64,000 nt of DNA, taken from Humulus lupulus. Taxonomy: Eukaryota > Streptophyta > Magnoliopsida > Rosales > Cannabaceae. The stretch is taken from assembly GCF_963169125.1 (NCBI RefSeq), contig NC_084794.1, positions 71,831,665 through 71,895,664 of the forward strand, in the 5' to 3' direction. Shown one piece after another: positions 30,913 to 43,599 of the stretch (positions are counted from its first letter, which is position 1; the number at the start of each line of letters is the position of its first letter). The notes beneath the pieces are model-generated. The model had not been told where the DNA came from and did no database searches. It was given only the letters and a program-made list of their open reading frames with translations. Both the position numbers and the translations under genes were made by a program.

Positions 30913-32608
30913 TGTTGACTGTGAATTTAGCCAACGACGTGAGAACGTCAACTACGACAACCTTCAAGAGAATTATAAACGACAACAGACAGTTTTTTAT
31001 GAACGAAAGTAAATAACACGAGGTTTTTATAGTGGTTCAGCCCCGATGATCGGTAATAGCCTAATCCACTTAGAGATTTTATTACTGTATTCGCACTCAA
31101 GATCAGATGAACCGTGTCAACTGAGTTTCTTCAGTGTGAGATATTCTAGAACGCAAAAATGGGTTTATCTCAAGAACAACACACTTTCTCTCTCTAGAAT
31201 ACAGATTCACTCTTGATTTTGCCAAAAAGTCCTTTTACGATCGTCCCAAGTCCCTATTTATAGACCTGGGTTCTCAACTGATATCCCCTTTTGATAGGGA
31301 TATTCTATTATTTACCTAATATTTATATTACAAAATAAACATTCAAAATATAACTGATCCCTAATTTCGAGTGAGGATTGAGTGATTCCCGGATGCTTGG
31401 ACCGATTCTCACTGAAGTAGTTTTGGGCAGTTTGACGTAGCTTCTCATGCATGTTGGCTATTCTTCAAGATTTACGTAGGTCAAAGGTGGCATACGCATG
31501 GCTATCCTTGGACCAAAGGCCAACTACACTCGAGGTATACTCCTCCATTGTGTCCGATCGGACACAATGGTTGTCTTCTTTGGCTTAAGGTGGTTCAAAC
31601 CACCTTATTTGACTCCTTCAATCAAGGTCCAATATGACCTTACACTTTGCTCCTCGGACCAACATGGTCCGAGCCATCTTCTTCCTAGCATATCCTCGGA
31701 CCAACATGGTCCAAGCGCTCCTGCAGGTGTCTTGCGCGATCGGGGGAGGTCATGTGCGATCGGGGGAGGTCTTACGCGATCGGGCATAATGCCCCTTGGA
31801 CCTAAATGGTCCAAGCTTCCTTTGCTTAACCAAGGTCCGATCGGACCTTGGTCCTCTCTCTTCGGACCTAGGTGGTCTGAGCCACCACCTTTCCTTGATC
31901 AAAATGGTCCAAGGTACTCATAAGTACCACGTCCGATCGGGCACACATCCTTCTCCTTGGGCCAACAAGGTTCGAACCCCTTCGCTCAACCAAATGCTCG
32001 ATCGGGCATTAGACTTTTCTCCTCGGACCAAGGTGGTCCGAGCCACCATCTACTTCTCCTTGACCTGAATGGTCCAAGGTACCTCCTATGTGTATGTTCG
32101 ATCGGTCATAGTCATCCCTTTGGACCAAAATGGTCCAAAGTATCCACACGCATCATGTCCGATCGGACACCACCATTTCTACTCCTCACTTCATTCAAGC
32201 CCAAGTTCACTTCTTCCATATCATACCCGATCGGCCACTATATGGCTTTCCCCTTGAGTAAAACTTGAGCCTTATTCTTTTTGAACTTATTCGAACCAAG
32301 CTTAACAAGAGGTCTCCTAAGCTTAGGTCCGATCGGACCTACTGCTTTTATATCTTGAACCAAAATTCATACCTCCCTTTCACTTTCTTGGTCTTGGCAC
32401 CAATTTAATTATATGGGTCTTTAAACTGAGGTCTGAGCCAAGCAACCCCCAGTCTAAATACTCTCTTCGATTGGGCGTATTTGGCTTGACCCTCTGTCCC
32501 ATTCCTTAACTAATGTATTAGGCCATTACTAAGCCAGATCACCCTACTAACTCATGCCACGTGTCCATTTCACCGCCACGTCATTCTTTTCAAATTTTTG
32601 GGATAACA
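30913..32608 (-). repeat. Element D 5' LTR
   Basis: Same length and almost the same sequence as 17704-19399. Minus-strand TATA box at about 31254-31264 would drive gag-pol. Its palindrome cluster lies in the upstream (U3) part relative to that TATA box, where transcription factors would bind. Confidence 0.93.
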
Positions 32609-33014
32609 GTTACTATTCACCGGGTACTATTCATAGTGGGTCCCACAGCGGGGTCTACCCCATGGTTCCCACATGATGATGCAGTAGTGATACAATGATG
32701 ACTTTAGCAAACCACCATGCTTAATATTTTGAATATTTTATTATTCCACTATGCTTGATATTTTAAATATTTTATTAGCATGGTAACCCAAAGTTTTCCT
32801 ATAAATAGCTCTTCCAAAACTCATTTTGAATCACAAAACCTCATTTTCTTTCTCTCACTCTACCCAAAAATCTTCTTAACACCATTTTTAAAGTTCTAAA
32901 CCTCGAAGATCTAGGCAAAGTTATGTCTGTAACGCCAGCCTACGAAAACCTTTTAGGTAAGCTCTTTCCCGAGCCTTTCATTTCAGTTATTTAGTTATTA
33001 TATATATATATACA

Positions 33015-33420
33015 GATTATTTTACTATGTTGTTATAATGCCAAAATTTATATATAGATTATTTTACTATGTCGTTATCATGCCAAAATTTATATATAGA
33101 TTATTTTACTATGTCGTTATAATGCCAAAATTTATATATAGATTATGTTACCACGCTGTTATAATGCCAAAATTTATATATAGATTATTTTACTATGCCG
33201 TTATAATGTCAAAATTTATAAATAGATTATTTTACTATGTCGTTATAATGCCAAAAATTATATATAGATTATGTTACCATACCGTTATAATGCCAAAAGT
33301 TATATATAGATTATTTTACTATGCCGTTATAATGCCAAAATTTTATATATAGATTATTTTACCATACTGTTATAATACCAACATTTATATATAGATTATT
33401 TTACCATGTCGTCATAATTT
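33015..33420 (+). repeat. 42-bp tandem repeats in solo LTR C
   Basis: About nine copies of a 42-bp unit (ATGCCAAAATTTATATATAG, then ATTATTTTACTATG, then TCGTTATA). Copies differ by a few bases. Because 42 is divisible by three, a repetitive plus frame stays open (33038-33352); it is not regarded as a gene. The repeats lie downstream of the LTR's TATA box. Confidence 0.9.
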
Positions 33421-34749
33421 ACAATGCCAAAATTGAAATATAAACTATTTTTTTATGTATCTTTATAAAACTAAACTTATATAGGCTATGGTCACACTTT
33501 GGACTATTATGGACTTTTATTATATGACATTATTCCCTATTATTATGGACTGATACTATGACCTGGACATTTCCGTATGACCATGTCCATGACCATGACC
33601 ATGACCACGACTTTTAGACCGGGATCTTTCCATGGACAATTATAGTATGACCATACGCCTGGACATAAAATAAATAATAAAATAAGAAAAATGGAATAAT
33701 AACAATTATAAACTAAAATTACATCATGTAGATTTTATGTAAGTTAATAATTTGTGTTTTTATCAGGAAGCTAACAATTTCGGTTGTTTTATCAAGACGC
33801 AAGATAAGTAGAATCCTCATCTACAATACAAGTCTTTTATGTGTCTTGTGTGCATTTATATGCTTTATATGTTATTCTGCCATGTTGTTATGCATAAGTT
33901 ATTTTTAAGAATGTTATATTTCTTATGCAAGCACGCTTAATGTTCATAAACAAGTTTTTGAAAGCATTAAAGTAGAGGTGCTGCTTGGGAGACCTACGTC
34001 CTAAAAATGTAAGGAGGGAGATGTACTTCCCTATATAATGAATGTTTATGAGGGAGAAATTCCCTATTATCATGTTTATGTTCAAGCGGGAATGTGATTC
34101 CCTATGTAATGCCGGCAGCAACATCCTCTAGGGCCCAAAAGAAAGGAAAGTGAAAGAAAGAAAATACATAACATGTTGCACGTTTATTTTAATGCATATG
34201 AGGTAGTTATTCTGCTTACTGAGCCTTAGCTCATCAGATAATATTTTGTATTATAGGTAAGATGCCCCAAATATAAATTGTTGATGAGTATATGTGGAGC
34301 CAACATGACTGTACATATGGGGCTGATCTGAAGGGAGTGGAGTTCTGCTATGCTATTTTATAAATAAACGAGAAACTTGATTTTATATTTATATTTCATA
34401 AAAAGTATTTTGTGAACTTTATAATTTACATAAAGCTTTAAAAGTATTTCATGAACTTTGTAATTTACATAAAGCTTTTCAATTTATCGGTTGGATACAT
34501 CTCTAATTCTACGCTAAGGTATAGTAACACCACGAAGATTATTTATGAAAGTATTAAGATTTGTATGTAAGATAAATGTTTTATTTAGTTGTGGGTATTG
34601 TATGGTTTGAAGTTATGAACATTAGTTTATGTATTTTTTAATAAAGTTTTTTTTTTGTAAATTTAGAATTTCAGTATGGTCGTATTCAGGTTAAACTTTG
34701 TTTTTACACTATATATATGTATGTTAAGAAATGAGGTCGTTACAGAAGG

Positions 34750-35377
34750 GAATAACCCCGAGGTTGAGGGAGGAAAGAAAAATAAAGGGGAAAAATATTT
34801 CTCCGTATACAAAGTGTATACCGAGCTCAATGAGTCTCGGGATAATATTTACCTGGCTAATGAGAACTAGGTCCCATTCAGACGACCTGACCCTATGATG
34901 AACCAAAAGGCAAAAAGAGATTCAAATAAATACTGTAGATTCCATAGAGATATCGGACACACAACTAATGAATGTCGACAACTGAAAGATGAGATCGAAG
35001 GCTTGATCTCGAGGAGATATTTCAGACAGTACGTCAAGAACTAAAATACCAATCAAGCTTCGACAAGCCAAAGGGCAGCAGCTGCACAACCTTCCCAGAA
35101 AAATAACTCCCAAGTTCGGGAGAACGAGCGACCCCCTCCGATTGATGGAGAGGATGTAATAACCATCTTGGGGGGACCTCATATTGCAGGATCGGGCAGG
35201 AACGCCCAAAAGAGATACGTGAAGGAGCTCAAGACTAGAGATGGTTCTCCCTACGAACTCGAGTCGTGAGCTCCAAAACAGCAGAGGGTTGAGACTCAAC
35301 CTATAACATTTACTGAAGAGGACGCGTCACACGTCCAGTTTCCCCATAACGACCCCATGGTTATAACTCTCTAACTC
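34750..35377 (+). pseudogene. Element B gag C-terminal part with zinc finger
   Basis: The frame continues from gag before solo LTR C (NEG before, NNPEVEGGKK after). It carries the zinc finger CRFHRDIGHTTNEC near 34938-34980 and a FTEEDASHVQFPHNDPMV block near 35310-35360, both matching D's gag-protease. Stops occur near 34868, 35042 and 35268. Confidence 0.82.
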
Positions 35378-37750
35378 GTGAACAAGAGGGTACGCCGAGA
35401 CCTAATTGATAACGAGAGTTCAATGAATATCCTATATAAAGCTACTCTAGAAAATATGGGACTCGCGCTTCGCAATTTGAAAGCATGTGCAACAACATTG
35501 TACGGGTTTTCAGGAGAAAGGATTGCATGTATGGGATCCATTGAACTCCCCGTGACCTTGGGAGACTATCCAGTCTCAGTAACCAAGATGGTGGAGTTTG
35601 TTGTGGTGGACCTCCCATTGGCCTACAACGTACTACTCGGGAGACCCGCCCTAGTTGGGCTGGGGACAGTATCGTGCGTTAGGCATTTGACCATCAAGTT
35701 CCAGACTTCTAGTGGCATCAGGATGTTGAAGGGGGGCCAGCTTGCGGGAAGAGAATGCTATAGCATATCCATAAGGGGAAAGAAGCAAACAAGTGCACAG
35801 GCACTTGTAGTTATTCAGAACAAGGATGGGACGGTCTTTGAGATAGATGAAGAGATCGACCCCAGAATAGAAGAAAGGGCTGACCTCGAACCTCTGGAAG
35901 AGCTCGAGGAGGTCAAGCTCGAAGAATTCGATCCCAAGAAGATGGTGAAGGTGGGTAAGAATCTTTCAAAATAAGTGAAATAGTAATTAATATGTTTCTT
36001 AAAAGAAAACCAGGATGTGTTCGCATGGTCATACTCGGACATGGTAGGAATCAGTCCGAATGTTATTAGCCACGCGCTTAACATTGAAAAAAGCTTTTCC
36101 CTGAAGCAGCAAAAGTGAAGACTCTTTGATGATGATAGAAAGAAGGCCCTCGAGGAAGAAGTCGACAGGTTAAAGGCAAATTGATTCATACGAGATGCCT
36201 TTTATCCTGGTTGGATTGCCAATCCAGTGGTTGTCCCAAAGCCCAACGGCAAATGGCGAACCTCTATCGACTACTCAGACCATAACAAGGCATGTCCAAA
36301 AGATTGTTTCCCCTACCTCAGATGGATAAACTCGTAGATGCCACCACAGGTCATGGCATTATGTCATTCATGGATGCTTATTCTGGATACAACCAGATCT
36401 CCATGCACGCGTCGGATCAAGAGCATATGATCTTTGTAACCGATAAAGGGTTGTGCTACTACAATGTCATGCCTTTCGAGCTCAAAAATGCTGGAGCCAC
36501 ATACCAGAGGCTGGTGAACAGGATGTTTTCTGAGAAGATAGGGAATAACATGGAAGTTTATGTTGACGACATGCTTGTCAAGTCCAAACATAACAATAAC
36601 CATGTGGATGATCTCATCGAATGCTTTACTGTACTTCGAAAGTATAACATGAAACTTAACCCACAAAGGTGCTCTTTCGGAGTGTCTTCGGGAAATTTTA
36701 TGGGATTTATAGTAAATGCACGAGGAATAGAGGTTAATTCATACAAGATCAAGGCATTGATTGATATGCCCCAACCTCGAAAGCATAAGGATGTCCAAAG
36801 CTTAACTGGACGGATGGCGGCACTAAGTAGGTTTATTTCGAAATCTACAGACCATTGTCTTCCCTTTTTCAAACTTTTAAGAGGAGACAAAAAATTTGAG
36901 TGGTCGGAGGAGTGCGAGATTGCATTCCAAAACCTAAAGAAGAACCTCACAGAACCACCAATCTTGTCGAAAACTATCACGGGAGAAGTCTTGTATTTAT
37001 ACCTCGCTACAACCGAGCATGCCATTAGTTTCGTGCTCGTCCAAGAAGAGAAGAAGGTACAAAAACCAGTGTATTATGTCCGTAAAAGGTTACTGGGGGC
37101 AGAATCGAGATACCCGTTAATGGAAAAAATGGTTCTCAACCTGATCCACTCATCTCGAAAGCTCCGGCCCTATTTTCAAGCACACCCCATTCATGTGCTA
37201 ACTGACCAACCATTATGGCAAGTTCTATCTAAACCAGAAGCTTCTAGAAGATTGTTAAAGTGGGTTGTCGAACTTGGTCAATTTGAGATCACATGCCACT
37301 CGAGACGACCATCAAGGGATAGGCCCTGGTGGATTTCATTGTCGAATGTATCGGAGTATCTAACGATGATGTTGTAACCCCAGCCCGTGAGCTGTGGAAA
37401 CTTTACGTCGATGGATCCTCCAACGAACATGGATCGGGGGTAGGCATTATACTGATCACCCCAGCAGGAAATCGATTCCACTCAGACTTAAGGTTCAACT
37501 TCGAGGCATCGAATAACGAGGCTGAATACGAAGCATTGCTAGTAGGACTTCAAATAGCCAAGGAGCTCAAAGCTAAGGCTATACACTGCTATAGTGACTC
37601 ACAGCTGGTGGTCAACCAAGTATTGGGGGAATATCAGGCTCGTGGCGTAAAATGGCTGCGTACCTAGAAAAAGCCAAAGCTGCACTCGAACAGTTCGAAT
37701 TCTACCCTATAGAATAAGTTCCCCGAGAACAAAATTCGAATGCAGACGCG
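35378..37750 (+). pseudogene. Element B protease-RT-RNase H, broken
   Basis: Protease-like frame 35378-35974 has NESSMNILY where D has DTGSSVNIIY, so the active site is altered. It runs across the position of D's TAG without a stop or hairpin, then ends near 35972. RT follows at about 36010-37000 with FMDAYSGYNQI and EVYVDDMLVKSK. Native RNase H and aRNase H follow (LYVDGSSNEHGSGVGIILI, NNEAEYEALLVGL). Frameshifts occur near 36180, 36310, 37320 and 37650. The gene is cut at 37750 by solo LTR E. Confidence 0.85.
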
Positions 37751-39659
37751 TGTTAGGAGTGTGTCCTAAAATCATGTAAAGACATTTGTTTTTTCTGTGA
37801 ATAAATAAATACAATGGTTTATTATTGTTGTTATATTTAGATTGTTAAATTATTGTTTGAATAATTTTGTAAATATCAGAAAAATTCCATATTCATTATT
37901 GAGGGTGTGATCTTGTATTAGTACGAGAGAATTAAGATCACATGAATGAATAAAAATAGTCAACAACAACAAATTAAAGTTATGGAATTCTTTAATTGGA
38001 GTTGTAAGTACGGTTTACTGAGTATCATAATGATACAAATAATCTATATTCGGATTATTGATGTGGAAAGACATCTCGGTAAATGTGTTTTATATAATAT
38101 GATTATATATGACATGGACCGATATGAATTAGAGTCTTTATCCAAAAACCATTTAACAATAAAGACTTGTAATTCATATCATAACTGATGATCATTTATA
38201 GACCAACCTAAATCCTGAGTGTTCATGAACTCCTGTTCATGTTTATTAAATCTTTTGATTCATTCGTTAAGGTCTCTTCAAAGAATGAGGCTAATGACTT
38301 TTGTTTTGGAGATTTAATATCATGGATGGCTGGGAACATGTATCAACAATAAGGAATCTAATCTTTCCTAACGGATCGTATATTAGTTCCTTTAAGGGTT
38401 AATTCTGGAACTGAATGATTTTGAACTCAAATCTATAATTAGATTATAGATTAATTATTCACTAGTGAATTAATGGTACTTAAGGAATAAGATGTAAATT
38501 AGAAAGGTTAAATAGTAATTCTTCCATTCTAATTTATGAACTAATTAATTAGAGGGTTGAACTATTGTAAGATGGTTATATCAATGGACGACTTAAGAAA
38601 AAGATTTCTGTAAAAGTATATCTATAACATAAAGAGTGCAATTCTGAATTTATAGTGGAGTAATATCAGAATTAATAAATTAACTATTATAATTAAAGAG
38701 TTTAATTATTTAGTTTCAATTTATTTGAGCTTAATGTTATAGGTCCATGGTCCCCAAAATGGCTCAAACAAACACTGTCAAAGGCAAATACAAAAAATGG
38801 GCAAAAAGGACTTATGTGATAAGTAAAATATTTTTCTATGTATCAAACATAATTATTGTTTAATTATGTGTAATTAATTAATTAAGAATTAATTAATTAT
38901 TTGATTTAACAAAAATATAATTAATTTTGAATTAATTTATTTTTGAGATTTTTGGTATTTAAATAATAATAAAAATTGGGAAAAATCACATGTCATCACA
39001 GGCATGTGGTACACGTGTGGCACAATGCATTCTGTGCTACACACATAAGAGATGTACTCAGTCTCTTGATTCCACAATTTTAGTTATTTAAATATTAAAT
39101 AAATAATGAGATATTTTAATATGATTAAAATATTATTATTTAAACAAAAATCTGATAACTGATAAGTTATTTTGAATTTGTTTAAAATAACAAATATTTT
39201 AATATATTGGATATATTAAATATTGGATATCAGTTTTCACAGAATGTAACTTTTCAGGGGATAGAAAAATATCTAGGAATCTCTCTCAGAGAAAGAAAAC
39301 AGTGACAAAAACTAAAGTCATTGTTCTTCACAAAAACCTAGGTCCAAACTTTATCAGATCTCATGTGTTGAGAACATCTGATAAATAGTTTATTGCCTAT
39401 TATTTGTATAGCGAGCCCACACTCGTTCTTTGTGTGCCTGAGAACATTTTGAAAGATCTTGGTGTGAGATCTCGAGGATTTAGCCATACGAAAAGATAGC
39501 ATCAAGGAAGGACCTGAGGTAATTTTTTCTGTTCATGTCCTTGATTCAATATATATATGCATGTGAAGAAGTAGATCTAGAAATCTTATGGGATTAATCT
39601 AACAATTTGATTGTTGTTCCACTGCGTATAATCTCTGATTTGATCAATAAAAACCAACA
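37751..39659 (+). mobile_element. Solo LTR E, Ty1/copia-like, 1909 bp
   Basis: Starts TGTTAGGAGTGTGTCCTAAA and ends ACCAACA, flanked by ACGCG (37746-37750) and ACGTG (39660-39664). The single difference is a C-to-T change in a CG site, as expected from methylcytosine decay. It lies in element B's aRNase H-integrase gene: GCAGACGCG before and TTGGCCAGG after rejoin into the ADALA motif. No internal coding region remains. Copia assignment is from the general look of the ends. Confidence 0.8.
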
Positions 39660-39664
39660 ACGTG

Positions 39665-41008
39665 TTGGCCAGGCTCACTACCACCAGCGAGGTTGATACA
39701 TTGAACGTGGTCTCGGTAGAATTTTTATCGACCCCTAGCATCAACGAGCCTGGCGAAGAAGATGTATGCATGATCGATTCTCAACCTACCTGGATGACCC
39801 CAATAGTCGATTACCTCAAAATAGGAATTCTCCCAGGAGAACGGAACGAGGCTCAGAAACTGATGTATCAGATCCCGAGGTACACTATTGTGGAAGGAAG
39901 GTTGTATCGAAGAGGGTATTCTATGCCATTACTCTAATGTGTAACTCCACCCGAGGCAAAGAAAATTCTAGAAGAAATTCATGAAGGATTTTATGGGGAT
40001 CACACCGGGGGCATAGTCTATCCAAAAATGTGATAAGACAAGGGTATTTTTGGCCCACAGTCAAGGCAGATGCGTTCGAATACATCAAAATATGTGATAA
40101 GTGCCAGCGATTTGCCTCAATTCCATGAGCTCCACCTGCTGAGCTCACCAAGTTGACCTCCCCATGGCCATTTGCGATATGGGGAATCGACCTTATAGGC
40201 TTGCTATCAACATGCAAAGGTGGAGTCAAGTACGTTGTGGTCGCGGTCGATTATTTTACAAAATGGATCGAGGCCGAACCCCTGGCCACAATTACCTCAA
40301 AAAAAGTTTTAGACTTTGTGGTAAAGAATATCATCTGCCGATATGGGATGCCAGGAAGTAGTATCGGACAATGGTACCCAGTTTGACAGTGACATGTTTA
40401 CCCATGTCTATGAGAAGAATGGGATAATAAAAAGCTTCTCCTCCGTCGCCCATTCCCAATCAAATGGCCAGGTCGAAGCAGTCAACAAAACCCTAAAAAG
40501 CTCCATAAAGAAAAGGTTTGAGGAGGCTAAAGGGAGGTGGCCCAAGGAGTTACCTCACGTTTTGTGGGTTTATCGAACCACAACTCGAACTTCAACAGGG
40601 CATACTCCCTTCTTACTAGCATATGGATGCGAGGCCATGTTTCCGATTGAAGTCGAAATACCCACAATACGGAGCCATGCCTACAACCAGGCCTCAAACC
40701 AATCCCAGCTCGAAGAAATTCTAGACCTCATTGAAGAATGACGGGATGAAGCTCAATTGAAAAATGTTGCATACCAGCAACGAGCTACCAGGTATTTCAA
40801 CAAGAAGGTTCGAGATAGAAAATTCAGATTGGGAGATTTGGTACTAAGACGTGTATTTTTGGCTACAAGAGACCTATTTGCTGCAGTACTCAGACCTAAC
40901 TGGGAAGGGCCTTACCAGATCAAGTCTATCATCCGGCCTGGGGTATATAAATTGGCGAGACTAAACAGAGAGTTGGTGCCGCGAGCTTGGAATGGTGAAC
41001 ATCTATGA
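39665..41008 (+). pseudogene. Element B integrase, broken
   Basis: Zinc-binding region near 39960-40120 (HEGFYGDHTGG, then CDKCQRF). Catalytic core at 40170-40560 with WGIDLIGLLS, SDNGTQFDS and HSQSNGQVEAVNKTLK. C-terminal module GPYQIKSIIRPGVYKLARLN ends at 41008. Frameshifts lie near 40020, 40350 and 40740. Confidence 0.87.
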
Positions 41009-41219
41009 CCTTATTATCAATAATGTAGGAAGGGTGTTTTTGTTGTACCCAAGCTTCTTTAATTTTCAGACATTTGTTAATAAAATGTTAAACTTTGCTC
41101 CAAAAGTTATTTTCTTTATTTTATGTTGTATTTTTTGCAAACTCTCTTGATTCAATAACCTATGGTCACACTCATAGGATATTAAGGGGGCATCAGTGGT
41201 ATACAATCATACCATAAGT

Positions 41220-41830
41220 TTGAAAAAATAAATAACATAAAATAAAAATGTTTGGATATAACCAAATTCGCGAGCTAAGATAGTCTGATCATAACCATAC
41301 TAAAAATTATAAGTGTATGGATTAATAACCGAACACACGAGCTAAAGTTGCCTGGATATAACCAGATTCGCGAGCTAAGATAGTTTGGTCATAACTAGTG
41401 TATGGATTAATAACCAAACATGTGAGCTAAAGTTGTCTGGATATAACCAGATTTGCGAGCTAAGATAGTCTCGTCATAACCAGATTATAAAAATTATAAG
41501 TGTATGGATTAATACCCAAAAACACGAGCCAAAGTTGTCTCGGTATAACCAGATTCACGACTAAGATAGTCCAGTCATAACCAGACTATAAAATTTATAA
41601 GTGTATGGATTAATAACCAAACACGCGTTCTAAAGCTGTCTGGATATAACCAGATTCGTGATCTAAGATAGTCTGGTCATAACCAGACTATAAAAATTAT
41701 AAGTGTATGGATTAATAACCAAACACGCGAGCTAAAGATGTCTGGATATAACCAGATTCGTGAGCTAAGATAGTCTGGTCATAACCGGACTATAAAAATT
41801 ATGAGTGTAAGGATTAGTAACCTAGCACGC
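41220..41830 (+). repeat. About 100-bp tandem repeats in element B spacer
   Basis: About six copies, each starting near GGATATAACCAGATTCG (41254, 41354, 41439, 41542, 41642, 41743). The third interval is shortened to 85 bp. Within each unit three related sub-blocks recur: GATATAACCAGATTCGCGAG, GGTCATAACCAGACTA and GATTAATAACCAAACACGCG. Tandem repeats between pol and the 3' LTR are known in Retand-type Tat elements. A related, shorter array is in element G at 61030-61260. Confidence 0.88.
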
Positions 41831-42042
41831 GAGCTAAATAAGGTTGGAACAAACCAGCTAAAACTAATCGACAGAAAATTGGAATGTAAATAAACCTACT
41901 TCAAATTAAGTCGAGTCCGAGGCTCGAAAATTTTGCAAAAATTAGTTTCGACCTCACAACCTTGAGGAGCTACTCGAGGATGAGAAAAAGTAACTAGAAG
42001 AGCAAAATATAACTAACCTACTAAGATTACATGCCATATAAG

Positions 42043-43196
42043 TGTTAGGAAAATATATATTGCCTCAATGGATATGGGTAAGAATATTACAACTCTATGC
42101 AATAATATTACAAATAAATATAGATTGATTAAATAAGGCTACAACTCTATAATTGAAAGTACAAATAAACAAAAAAAGAAGAAGAAGAAGAAGAGAAAAA
42201 GAATGGAATAGTGAAAATACAACTCTAAGCAAAAGATTACAAATAAAGTAAAAGTGTTTGGAACAAAAGAAAAGATGATTACAACTCTAAACAAAATTAC
42301 AAGTAAATAAAACAAGAGGAATGAGAAGAAAAGCAAAAGAAGAAATTGTAAGAACAAAACAAAGAAAACTCTCACTTACACAACCTAAGTGAAGAGTGTC
42401 GGGGATCACCAACTTGAACAAGGTTTAAAACCTTTGTCCAAAAGCTTATTTCCCCCTAACTCAAGCACTAAGGGATCTCTCTCAAATATTGGAAATGCTT
42501 TCTAGAATTATCAAGCCTCAAGGTGTTTCTAGCCAAGTGCTCGAATGGATAGAAATATTGTGTCTTACAAGTGAGCTATAGGCTCCTATTTATAGAGTTT
42601 AGAGACACTCTTTGAATTTCAAATTCCACCAACCCCCATGGCTGTTACCAATGTTTAATTGGATTAATATGGAATTAAAAATGAGATTTACGAGTTATTT
42701 GGGTTTTTTGAGTCGTTCAACAAAGATTGAAAGAACTGAAAAATTGGTCAGTTTTTGGCCTGTGGCCGCGGCCAGAGACATTAGTGGCTGCAGCCACTAG
42801 TCTTTGTCCCACAGGCCGCGGCCACCGACCAATTTCAGCACTTAAAAATGTGTTGTTTTTCCAAACGGTTCCAAACCCTCCCAAATGATTTTCTAACTCC
42901 CAAAACACATTATTGGGGTTAAAATCATATCTCTAACAGCCATATCACATATGGCTTTATGAAATTCATCTCAATATTGTGTAACAACAAATTTACACAA
43001 TAAAGGGTAATATTTGGAAGTTACAAATTTGTAACACCAAATATGTTACATTATTTGGATATATCTCGTATATTTAAATATTGTAACTCTCTATTATATG
43101 TTACAATATGTGACACTCTTTGTCACATTTATTTAATCTAAAACATTATATTATAATATAATATAATATTACATTATATTATAAAATAATTTAACA
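42043..43196 (-). mobile_element. Solo LTR F, 1154 bp
   Basis: TG at 42043 and CA at 43196, with an exact target duplication ATAAG (42038-42042 and 43197-43201). On the minus strand it starts TGTTAAATTATTTTATAATA. A TATA box CTATAAATAGGAGCC (minus) near 42583-42598 supports minus orientation. It contains a GAA-rich stretch near 42178-42195. It resembles Ty1/copia LTRs. No internal region is present. Confidence 0.82.
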
Positions 43197-43599
43197 ATAA
43201 GTACTTTCGAGTGCATGGTAAAAGTAAATTTTGACCTTGACAATAACGAGGTCGGACATGAATATATCGAGCAAACTGTGCATGAATGCATTGTAACTCG
43301 AGCTTAAATCCAACAAATGTGTTTGTACGAATAAACAAACATAAAAGCGAGCCTTTAGTATAACATGCTTGAAATATTTCGACCCAGAAATGTAAAGCAA
43401 AAATATTAAGCAAAAGCTGAATGTAAAATCAAATGCATAAAAGTTTTCGAGCTAGAAAATTGCATGCATAAAGATTAAAATTACTGTCTAAATAAAAATA
43501 AAATAGCCCTAGAACGAGCTATGCATTGTCTTTTCCCCAAGGCATATATATATATAAAAATGGGGTATTACAAAAAAACTTAATGGGACGCAGCCCATG

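Larger units (their letters stand above)
17704..32608 (-). mobile_element. Element D: complete, young Tat-like Ty3/gypsy retrotransposon
   Basis: 14,905 bp on the minus strand, flanked by an exact 5-bp duplication GTTAC (17699-17703 and 32609-32613). Order on the minus strand: 5' LTR 32608-30913, primer site, gag-protease 30858-27907, TAG with hairpin, pol 27906-24610, spacer, region carrying a plus-strand spliced gene (21249-23655), polypurine tract, 3' LTR 19399-17704. Both LTRs are 1696 bp; by eye I found one substitution (18261 C versus 31470 A). The coding frames are open, so it may still be competent. The tandem RNase H plus aRNase H arrangement marks the Tat lineage. Confidence 0.93.
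17129..34744 (+). mobile_element. Solo LTR C, chromovirus-like, interrupted by element D
   Basis: Pieces 17129-17703 and 32609-34744 together form one LTR of about 2.7 kb. It starts TGTAACTCCC, ends GTCGTTACA, and is flanked by an exact target duplication GAAGG (17124-17128 and 34745-34749) that lies in B's gag. A TATA box CTATAAATAG near 32810 gives plus orientation. The segment GCTTACTGAGCCTTAGCTCA near 34217 and the TGTAAC/GTTACA tips are typical of Tekay-like LTRs. No internal region or second LTR remains, so it is the product of LTR-LTR recombination. Confidence 0.82.

Noticed and set aside
26840..30918. Plus-strand ORFs opposite gag and pol of D (up to 170 codons)
   Set aside because: Shadows of intact coding frames on the minus strand.
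33038..33352. 104-codon repetitive ORF
   Set aside because: It is the 42-bp tandem array in frame; no start context, no domain, inside an LTR.
33015..33420. CRISPR-like array
   Set aside because: Units are contiguous with no unique spacers, in a plant LTR.
35815..37025. Minus ORFs of 124, 100 and 155 codons
   Set aside because: Antisense shadows of B's RT.
42139..42375. 78-codon minus ORF rich in F and L
   Set aside because: It is the purine-rich, AT-rich part of solo LTR F read on the other strand.
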